Shown piece after piece: positions 13,652-20,290 of a stretch of 22,454 nt of DNA. This DNA comes from JBMNUL01 sp050946255 (lineage in GTDB: Bacteria; Actinomycetota; Coriobacteriia; Coriobacteriales; CADBOM01), in NCBI GenBank assembly GCA_050946255.1, contig JBMNUL010000022.1, positions 1-22,454 of the forward strand, read 5' to 3'. Position 1 is the first letter of the stretch. The number at the start of each line of letters is the position of its first letter. The position numbers and the translations under genes are program-made. The notes under the pieces are model-generated. The model searched no databases, was not told where the DNA came from, and saw nothing but the letters and a program-made list of their open reading frames with translations.

Positions 13652-16210
13652 CTAGAAGTTCAGCTCGGTTCTTCCGATGAGGTCGTCTTGCAGCTCCTTG
13701 GAGAGCTCCACGAAGTAGGCAGAATAACCGGCGATTCTCACCAGGAGGTCCTGGTAGTTGTCCGGGTCCTTCTGAGCGCACTTGAGAGTCTCGTTTCCGA
13801 CGATCGAGAATTGGCTCTGCATTCCTCCGCGAGAGAAGTAGACGTCCATGAGGTCCATGAGGTTCTCGAGACCGGTGTCTCCAGCTACTGCAGTGGGGGA
13901 GAACTTCCAGTTGAGGATGATTCCGTTGCCGATCTGCTCCATGTTGATCTTAGAGACGGACTTGGCAATCGCGGTGGGTCCACGCCTGTCATGGGAGGCA
14001 CGCTTGGTGTGGACCGGCCCCATGCAGTCGGATAGCGGCTCTCCGGCCTTGCGGCCGTCTGGAGATGCGGGGGTTGCAGTGCCGTGCTGCACGTTTGCGG
14101 TGACCGTGAAGACTCCGGGCATGTACTCTCCGCCGTGGGCAGTCGGCCTGTGGCCTACGTGCTTGCAGTAATCGTCGATCACGAAGCATGCCAGCTCATC
14201 AGCATAGTCGTCATCGTTTCCGTACTGGTGCATATGGTCGCTGTTTACGAGCATGTAGAGTGCCTCGTGACCCTCCCAGTTGTCGCGCAGTGCCTGCAAC
14301 AGTTCCTCTCCTGTTACCTTCTTCTCGTCGAACACCAGCTGCTCGATTGCAGCCAGGCTGTCCGTCGTGGTTCCGATTCCAACTGCCTGCGGTCCGCATT
14401 GGTTGAACCTCGCGCCGCCAGCTGTAACGTCCACGCCCTTGGCGATGCAGTCGTCGATTAAGAGGGACAGATAGGGGAGTGGCTTCATGCGCTGCTGGAT
14501 GATGTCGATCTTGTTGATCGTGGAGATCATCTGATCGCAGAAGTACTCCATCTCCTTGTCGAATGCGACTTTCACGTCATCGAAGGTCTTGAAGGTATCG
14601 AATCCTCCGACATCGATTCCAAGTGACTTGCCGACTGCAGCGCACCTGCTGTGGAACGGGCAGGCAGGGCCGCAATCGATGCAGTGCCCATGGTTGATGG
14701 CCAGCTGCAGGATGATTGTGAGGTTCAGAGAGGAAGCGTCATGCCATCCGTATGTGTAACCCGGGGTATCGGGCTCGACGCAACCGACTCCCACGTAGTC
14801 GCGGGCCTCCTCGATCGTGCGCCCGTAGTTGAGAAGCGCCTTGATGTTGGTGGCGTCGTTGAAGATCTTGGGCTCGCCGGTTCCGATGCGGATGACGTTG
14901 AAGACCTTCTTCTTGAAGTCGAGCGGAGTGTTCTCGTGCAGTCTCACACCCATCCAGGGGTTGGGGATACGGGTGTGTGCATGGGCATCGAGGACCATGT
15001 AGCTCACGTCGCTCGTGATGTCGTTGCCGTTCTCGTCCACTCCACCGACGTCGAGAGCCGTCCCGCCCATGATCGTTCCGCTCGAGAACGTGATCGCATA
15101 GGTGTCGCGGATCTTGCGCAGCTGGTGCATCTTGATGAAGAACAGCTCGATGAGCTCCTGCATCTGCTCGCGGGTGAGCGTGCCGTTCTTGATGTCGTTC
15201 TCATAGAACGGCGTGAACAGCTTGTCGAAGCGGCCGTATGTAACCGAGTGGCCGTTGGACTCGATGATGATCATGTTGGTGGCGATGTGGTAGAGCTGGA
15301 TGGCCTCCCAGAAGTCGCGCGGAGTGTCCTCCGACACCCTGTCGCAGTTGGAGGCGATGCGCTCCAGCTCGGCCTTGCGGGTGGGGTCGCTCTCCTCGGC
15401 AGCCATCTGAGCTGCCAGTTCGGCATAGCGCTTGATGTAGGTGATAGCGCCCTCGACTGCATATAGCTCTGCCTTGTAGAAGTCCATCTTGCGGGCGTCG
15501 TCTGGGTTGGAGGTGTCGAGCTTGGACATCTGCTCCTCGATGTCTGCGCGGATGCCGCCGAAGCCCTTGTCGAACAGCTTCTGGTAGTTGGCGGAGAAGT
15601 GTCCTACTCCTGCGTAGACGAACAGGCCGCAGCGGTTTACGCCCTTGCCTAAGAAAGAGCCCTTGATCTCGTCCTCGGAAAGCGATGCCTCGAAGGCCTC
15701 GCCCGTGGTCTTGTCCTTCCAGAAGTCGCCGATTCCGATGATGTCGTCCTTGACGTTCTGCGGCACCACATAGCGGTCGTTCGTGCGGGCCTCCATCACG
15801 TTGTTCGCGAACTCGTCGCACAGCCAGTCGATGGAGAACTCTGGGTAGATCGGTGCAGAGCAAGGCTCTGCGGCGAGCTCTCCAACGATCAGCTCGTCGG
15901 GCCAGATGTGGATATCGACGTTGGTCAGGATATCTCTCATGATGAGGCCCCACTTGACGTTCGCAGGATACTTGGCGTACTTCTTGTATCCCTCGGTTAC
16001 GATCAGCGCGCGCTGGGAGTCAGCCGAGGACTCACGGTTCTTCGTCCACTTGAGCAGTCGGTTGACCCTTGGGAACGGCGATGGGTTCTCGGTCAGGCCG
16101 GAAATCCCGACGCCCCAGACGCGGTCATGTGGCTCAATTGCCAACGGGCGATTGGGGTCGAGTTCTTCCTCTTGTAAATCGAGTTTCTCCTCTTGTAACG
16201 TGTCTGCCAT
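13652..16210 (-). CDS. Glycyl radical enzyme with Cys-rich insertion, lyase/dehydratase type
   Basis: The 852-residue protein has the pyruvate-formate-lyase-like barrel and both radical sites: the active-site cysteine C477 in GVGCVEP, with general-base Glu E479, and the C-terminal glycyl radical G828 in RIAGYSAYF. The GCVEP form is shared by glycerol, propanediol and hydroxyproline dehydratases, choline lyase and isethionate lyase, and separates it from pyruvate formate-lyase itself (adjacent cysteines). An elimination on a small polar substrate is therefore likely; the substrate is unknown. Soon after the active site there is an unusual segment with four cysteines, C510, C513, C517 and C523 (CIDCGPACPFHSRC), where relatives usually have a short polar loop. 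The N-terminus carries a seven-residue duplication. AAGAGG lies before the ATG. No radical-SAM activating enzyme or substrate-transport gene is adjacent; neighbours are UvrA2 (convergent) and TerC (divergent). Confidence 0.93.
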   Translation of the reverse strand: MADTLQEEKLDLQEEELDPNRPLAIEPHDRVWGVGISGLTENPSPFPRVNRLLKWTKNRESSADSQRALIVTEGYKKYAKYPANVKWGLIMRDILTNVDIHIWPDELIVGELAAEPCSAPIYPEFSIDWLCDEFANNVMEARTNDRYVVPQNVKDDIIGIGDFWKDKTTGEAFEASLSEDEIKGSFLGKGVNRCGLFVYAGVGHFSANYQKLFDKGFGGIRADIEEQMSKLDTSNPDDARKMDFYKAELYAVEGAITYIKRYAELAAQMAAEESDPTRKAELERIASNCDRVSEDTPRDFWEAIQLYHIATNMIIIESNGHSVTYGRFDKLFTPFYENDIKNGTLTREQMQELIELFFIKMHQLRKIRDTYAITFSSGTIMGGTALDVGGVDENGNDITSDVSYMVLDAHAHTRIPNPWMGVRLHENTPLDFKKKVFNVIRIGTGEPKIFNDATNIKALLNYGRTIEEARDYVGVGCVEPDTPGYTYGWHDASSLNLTIILQLAINHGHCIDCGPACPFHSRCAAVGKSLGIDVGGFDTFKTFDDVKVAFDKEMEYFCDQMISTINKIDIIQQRMKPLPYLSLLIDDCIAKGVDVTAGGARFNQCGPQAVGIGTTTDSLAAIEQLVFDEKKVTGEELLQALRDNWEGHEALYMLVNSDHMHQYGNDDDYADELACFVIDDYCKHVGHRPTAHGGEYMPGVFTVTANVQHGTATPASPDGRKAGEPLSDCMGPVHTKRASHDRRGPTAIAKSVSKINMEQIGNGIILNWKFSPTAVAGDTGLENLMDLMDVYFSRGGMQSQFSIVGNETLKCAQKDPDNYQDLLVRIAGYSAYFVELSKELQDDLIGRTELNF
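16158..16199. repeat. 21-bp tandem duplication at the N-terminus of the glycyl radical enzyme
   Basis: Two consecutive 21-base copies (16158-16178 and 16179-16199) match at 18 positions and encode the heptad LQEE(K/E)LD twice, residues about 5-18. The frame is kept. The segment is outside the catalytic barrel and probably an exposed acidic helix. Confidence 0.8.
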
Positions 16211-16510
16211 CTTGACCTCTTTCGCGACTCGATGAAAATCTATATAGATGCTCTTATTATATACCCGGTAGGTCTAGAATTCCCCGTTCAATGCACGACT
16301 TGCAGGTTCTACATGAAACTAATCGGTTTCAATGTTTGCAGCTTGTGTATGGGTTGTTGTGTTTGGATTGTAGAAGGGCCTTATTTTCCAATCAATTTTG
16401 GCTGGCAATTGGAGACGGATTCATGCCAACCGCTGTCTTGAGCATTCCGCTCCCGGTTGGTTGGGGCGGCCGCGATTCTATGGCGGCTTCCCGCATGGTA
16501 AATTTACGTA
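16211..16510. other. Divergent control region of the glycyl radical enzyme and TerC genes
   Basis: No gene is supported. For the minus-strand enzyme gene a perfect TATAAT lies at 16261-16256, but no good -35 is at the right distance; TTGAAC (16290-16285) is 23 bases away, hinting at activator control. Two copies of the TTCAATG...TTGC motif lie at 16287-16303 and 16328-16339. On the plus strand, TAAATT near 16500 could be a -10 for the riboswitch transcript, but its -35 is unclear. Confidence 0.45.
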
Positions 16511-16606
16511 GTCTTCGGGGGAGTAGTGACGTGCATTGATTTGCGCGCGACGAAGCCAACAAGCATGGTTGCAATAGCAGCCTGGCCAGTCTTAATCAAC
16601 CAGACC
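16511..16606 (+). ncRNA. yybP-ykoY manganese riboswitch upstream of TerC
   Basis: The conserved loop GGGGAGTAG of the yybP-ykoY family lies just after GTCT (16511-16514), which pairs with AGAC (16602-16605) to close the aptamer. Between them are a CGTGCA/TGCGCG helix near 16530-16547 and a GGTTGC/GCAGCC hairpin with AATA loop near 16567-16582. The 3' end, CCAGACC, is close to the family's usual GCAAGACC. The class binds Mn2+ and very often precedes TerC/YkoY or MntP-type genes, exactly as here. The 3' closing strand abuts and slightly overlaps the 5' arm of a terminator, as expected of an ON switch in which Mn2+ stabilises the aptamer and prevents termination. Confidence 0.85.
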
Positions 16607-16648
16607 CGCAGCATGAGCCCAAACTGGGTGCGTGCTGCGGGATTTTTT
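16605..16648 (+). terminator. Riboswitch-controlled terminator before TerC
   Basis: Perfect 9-bp arms CCCGCAGCA (16605-16613) and TGCTGCGGG (16633-16641) are followed by six T residues (16643-16648). It starts at the closing stem of the Mn2+ aptamer and is 117 bases ahead of the TerC start codon, so it is an expression platform and not the end of another gene. Confidence 0.88.
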
Positions 16649-16765
16649 ATGGGCATGCGGTATCGTTGGCACCCTGGGACATCGGTGAGCGAGTATTTGG
16701 GGAAAGTTTGCAATGGCACTGGGGCACCGGGTTTGCCCCACGTCATTTAGAGAGGAAAACAATAG

Positions 16766-17605
16766 ATGGATCTGTCGATATTTCTTCAGGCCGACACTTG
16801 GATCACCCTCGTGACGCTGATATTCCTCGAGATCGTTCTCGGCGTTGACAACCTTGTGTTCATAACCATCACCACCGACAGGCTACCTAAGGAAAAGCAG
16901 CATATTGGACGCAGGCTCGGACTGCTCGGAGCCCTGTGCATGAGGATCTTGTTCCTATGTTTCGCCTCGTACCTCGTGCACATGACCACGCCGCTTTTCA
17001 CTCTTGACCTGGGGTTCTGGGCACATGGATTTTCCGTTCGAGACCTCGTGCTGTTCTTCGGCGGGGCCTACCTGATCTACAAGGGAATCGACGAGCAGAA
17101 GGAGATGCTCAATCTCACTGACGTCAAGGCTGCGGCAACGTCTGAATTCTCTGGTGGCAGTCCTCGCAAGATCAACCTCCCGCAGGCCGTTGGGACGATC
17201 ATGGTCATGGACATCGTCTTCTCAATCGACTCCGTGATCACCGCGGTTGGAATCGCCGATCATCTGATCGTCATGATCATCGCCGTCATGCTCGCTGTGT
17301 TCTTGATGATGGTGTTCATCGATGTGGTGTCCAACTTCATCAACGACCATGCCGAGATCAAGATCCTTGCCCTGGCGTTCATCACGATGATCGGAATTCT
17401 CCTGGTCACCGAGGGCCTTGGGATCAGCTCCGGCATCGAGGTCATCGGCATGGAGCTGGAGAAGGTCGTCGTCTACTTCGCGATGATATTCTCTTTTGTC
17501 ATGGAACTGGTGCAGATGCGCTACAACACCAAGTTGAAGAAGTTCCAAGAGGAGCAGAAGGCAAAGGCCCAAGCCGAGGCCCAGGCGGATGCACAGGAGG
17601 AATGA
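16766..17605 (+). CDS. TerC-family integral membrane protein, probable Mn2+ exporter
   Basis: The 279-residue protein has seven or so hydrophobic segments and the TerC family's two acidic intramembrane motifs: E22 with GVDNLVF (D28, N29) in the first helix, and MVMDIVFSIDSVITAVGIAD with D149 and D155 in the middle. The C-terminus is a short charged tail rich in Glu, Lys, Gln and Ala. Members such as YkoY, MeeF and Alx move or handle Mn2+ at the membrane, and the Mn2+ riboswitch upstream supports that job here: high Mn2+ would turn on an efflux or secretory-metalation transporter. A tellurite-resistance role, from which the family takes its name, is less likely because no other ter genes are present. 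AGAGGA lies about 10 bases before the ATG. It is a one-gene unit. Confidence 0.92.
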   Translation: MDLSIFLQADTWITLVTLIFLEIVLGVDNLVFITITTDRLPKEKQHIGRRLGLLGALCMRILFLCFASYLVHMTTPLFTLDLGFWAHGFSVRDLVLFFGGAYLIYKGIDEQKEMLNLTDVKAAATSEFSGGSPRKINLPQAVGTIMVMDIVFSIDSVITAVGIADHLIVMIIAVMLAVFLMMVFIDVVSNFINDHAEIKILALAFITMIGILLVTEGLGISSGIEVIGMELEKVVVYFAMIFSFVMELVQMRYNTKLKKFQEEQKAKAQAEAQADAQEE

Positions 17606-17751
17606 GCCGTTATCACTCATGCCGCTCTGCAAATGCCAGGTCTGCGGTTATTCTGCTCGAACCTGAGCCGATAACTCTCCGGCGGGGCCAGTAATAAGAA
17701 GAGTTTTCCCCGAAGTAGAGCAAGCTGGATGCTGAAAATCATTGTTCAAGG

Positions 17752-17784
17752 TGAGGGGGCCGCTGCTTTCGCAACGGCCCCTCA
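17752..17784. terminator. Hairpin between converging TerC and hydratase genes
   Basis: TGAGGGGGCCG (17752-17762) pairs with CGGCCCCTCA (17775-17784) with one bulged G; inside, TGC/GCA continues the stem around a TTTC loop. The stem is strong, but the T run after it is broken on the plus strand (TCTTTTCTT further on) and absent on the minus strand. It may end both converging messages or simply protect their 3' ends. The remaining spacer (17606-17751) shows nothing else. Confidence 0.5.
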
Positions 17785-17815
17785 GAAATAGCTGGTCTTT
17801 TCTTACCCAGACAGG

Positions 17816-20128
17816 TTACTTCCTTCGGTTGCGGTTGAAGTTGATCAGGCAGCCGGCCTTCACGATCTGGCGCTCCTCCGGGGTCATGTCCTCGATGTAG
17901 AGCTCGATCTTCTCGGCAGGATCTCCAGTGGCAGTTCCATCTGGAGAGGATTTGATGACGTAGGCTGGAATCGACTTCAAGTCCCCCTCAAGCGCGGTGC
18001 GGATTCCCGGAACGAAGATCCAATCTCCGACCTCGAACATTTCCGGCTCGGCCTTCATCTGGAACGGCACCATCCCCCAGTTCATGCAATTGCTGCGATA
18101 TCTCTTGGTGGCGTACTCGCGTGTGATGTTGGCGAGTCCACCAAGAACCCTCTGGCAAGATGCCGCCTGCTCACGTGCAGAGCCATCGCCTGGCTTCCTG
18201 GCGTAGATCGTCGAGCCGATCTCTACCTCTGCGGGGTCGATTTCCTCCATGCCGGGGATTGCCCTCACTGCATCGAATACGCTGTCGAGCATGGCATCGG
18301 TCTTGCCTGCCAGTCGGCCAGATTCCAATGCCTGGACCTTCTTTGCCCTCCCAACGTATTCCGGGTCTCGCCTGGAGAGCGTGAACTCTGCAAGTCCAAG
18401 AGGGTTGGATCTGTACGAGGAGGTCTCACCTGAGGGGATCAGCTCGTCGGTCGTGGTAACGTCGTCGAGAATCTTGGAGGTCACTCGCAGGAGGATGTCA
18501 TCTGCCAGCTCCTCCATCGCGGGCCAATCCTTGATGTTTGGTCCGAAGCGCAGCTCGTGCTCTGTCTCCGCCTTGCCGAAACCGTAGTAGACGCGGTTGC
18601 GATAGGAGGCGTCATCGAAATTCTGCGGGGGTATGTCCCCCCAGCAATCCAGAGCCTCGGCGCTCGTGAGTTTCCCGCCGTTTAGGGCAGTTGCCGCAAT
18701 GGAGCGCGCGTCCATAAGTGCTACTCCGGCCATCTGGCCCTTGCCGGGCTTGGAACCCTCGCGGTTGGGGAAGTTGCGGGTGGCATGTCTGATCGAGAGG
18801 GTGTTGTTGGCAGGCGTGTCCCCGGCTCCGAAGCACGGCCCGCAGAAGGCGGTGCGCACGATTGCCCCGGCGTCCATGAGGTCGGCGAGGAATCCCTTTC
18901 GGTCGAGGTCGATGAACGTTGGCTGGGAAGCCGGGTAAACGGAAAGGTAGAACTCTCCGTTGCCGATGTCTGCACCTTTGAGGGCATGTGCTGCCTCGAC
19001 GATGTTGTTGTAGATTCCGCCTGCGCATCCGGCAATCACACCTTGTTGCACTTGGAGCTTGCCGTCTTCGGTGATCTTGTCTAGAAGCGTGAGCTCTGCC
19101 CTTCCATTCGCCACCTTCTGCGCGGATATCTCCGTCTGGTGGAGAATGTCCTCCAGGTTCTCGTAAAGATAGTCGATCTCGAATGCATTCGAGGGGTGGA
19201 ACGGCATCGCGATCATCGGCTTGACCGAGGAGAGGTCAACGTAGACGCATCCGTTGTAATAGGTAACCTTCTCCGGGTTGAGCTTCTTGTAATCATCTGC
19301 ACGGCCGTGCGATTCAAGCCACGACTTGGTGTCGTCGTCTGTTGTCCAGATGGACGACAGGCACGTGGTCTCGGTTGTCATGACGTCGACTCCGATTCGG
19401 TAATCCGTCGACATCTTCGATATGCCCGGGCCCACGAACTCCATGACCTTGTTCTTCACGTAGCCCTTCTCGAACACTGCACTGATTATCGCTAGCGCGA
19501 TATCCTGTGGTCCCACGAAGGGCTGAGGTTCTCCATCGAGGTAGATTGCCACCACGTCCGGTCGGGAGACATCGTAGGTGTCTTCCAGGAGCTGTTTGAC
19601 CAACTCTCCGCCACCCTCTCCGATTGCCATGGTCCCAAGTGCCCCATAGCGTGTGTGTGAGTCGGAGCCGAGAATCATCTTCCCGCATCCAGCGAAGCAC
19701 TCGCGCATGAACTGGTGGATCACGGCGATGTGCGGTGGCACGTAGATCCCGCCGTACTTCTTCGCGGCAGAGAGGCCGAAGAGATGGTCGTCGTCGTTGA
19801 TCGTTCCGCCCACTGCGCAGAGAGAGTTATGGCAGCAGGTGAGAACGTAGGGGAGGGGAAACTTCTCCATTCCAGATGCGCGTGCGGTCTGGATGATTCC
19901 AACGTAGGTGATGTCATGGGAGGCCATCGCATCGAACTTGATCTTGAGGTTGTCCATGTCCCCGGAAGTGTTGTGTGCTTCCATGATGCGGTAGGCCATG
20001 GTTCCCTTCAAGGCCTCGGATGAATCTGCAGGTTGGCCGCAGAGCTGCTCGACCTTCTCGGATTCCGATTCGGGAACGAGCTGTTCCCCGTCGACCAGGT
20101 AAACCCCTCCGTCGTAGAGCTTGATCAT
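17816..20128 (-). CDS. Aconitase-superfamily hydratase, YbhJ-like
   Basis: The 770-residue protein has the aconitase domain order with a C-terminal swivel domain. Cluster ligands are visible with near-canonical spacing: C368 (GCAGG), then C429 and C432 (CGPC). An active-site segment GSDSHT starts at G154, and the swivel has DGSAREQAA in place of the usual SSR-type substrate loop, then YRSNCMNWGMVPF. It therefore should bind a [4Fe-4S] cluster and catalyse a reversible hydration/dehydration of a hydroxy acid. It does not look like standard AcnA, AcnB or isopropylmalate isomerase, and resembles the poorly characterised YbhJ/hydratase branch, so I give no substrate. The start at 20128 is preferred because AGAGGGG lies 8 bases ahead; the in-frame ATG at 20173 has no ribosome site and sits inside a leader hairpin. 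It follows threonyl-tRNA synthetase on the same strand after 162 bases. Confidence 0.88.
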   Translation of the reverse strand: MIKLYDGGVYLVDGEQLVPESESEKVEQLCGQPADSSEALKGTMAYRIMEAHNTSGDMDNLKIKFDAMASHDITYVGIIQTARASGMEKFPLPYVLTCCHNSLCAVGGTINDDDHLFGLSAAKKYGGIYVPPHIAVIHQFMRECFAGCGKMILGSDSHTRYGALGTMAIGEGGGELVKQLLEDTYDVSRPDVVAIYLDGEPQPFVGPQDIALAIISAVFEKGYVKNKVMEFVGPGISKMSTDYRIGVDVMTTETTCLSSIWTTDDDTKSWLESHGRADDYKKLNPEKVTYYNGCVYVDLSSVKPMIAMPFHPSNAFEIDYLYENLEDILHQTEISAQKVANGRAELTLLDKITEDGKLQVQQGVIAGCAGGIYNNIVEAAHALKGADIGNGEFYLSVYPASQPTFIDLDRKGFLADLMDAGAIVRTAFCGPCFGAGDTPANNTLSIRHATRNFPNREGSKPGKGQMAGVALMDARSIAATALNGGKLTSAEALDCWGDIPPQNFDDASYRNRVYYGFGKAETEHELRFGPNIKDWPAMEELADDILLRVTSKILDDVTTTDELIPSGETSSYRSNPLGLAEFTLSRRDPEYVGRAKKVQALESGRLAGKTDAMLDSVFDAVRAIPGMEEIDPAEVEIGSTIYARKPGDGSAREQAASCQRVLGGLANITREYATKRYRSNCMNWGMVPFQMKAEPEMFEVGDWIFVPGIRTALEGDLKSIPAYVIKSSPDGTATGDPAEKIELYIEDMTPEERQIVKAGCLINFNRNRRK

Positions 20129-20159
20129 GCCGTTTCCCCTCTCGTCTGTTTCCAGAAGC

Positions 20160-20195
20160 GGCCCCGGAACCATTCATCTTGGATTGTTCGGGGCC
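20160..20195 (-). promoter_or_regulatory. GC-rich leader hairpin before the hydratase gene
   Basis: Arms 20195-20186 (GGCCCCGAAC) and 20170-20160 pair over 10 bp with one bulged base and a 15-base loop. There is no T tract, so it is not a simple terminator. It lies 17 bases ahead of the ribosome site and covers the rejected upstream ATG. The rest of the spacer (20196-20290) has only weak stems, such as AATTGC/GCAATT near 20210-20230. Confidence 0.4.
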
Positions 20196-20290
20196 GCGTG
20201 CTCTCGTTGCAATTGCTGGTAGGCAATTTCCTCTGTCTGGACTGTTGCCGCCGGAGCTTTCACCGGTGCATAGCTGTCAAACTTTTTCGT

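Noticed and set aside
20129..20173. Upstream ATG for the hydratase adding 15 residues
   Set aside because: No ribosome site precedes it and it lies within a stable leader hairpin; the ATG at 20128 has AGAGGGG at the right distance.
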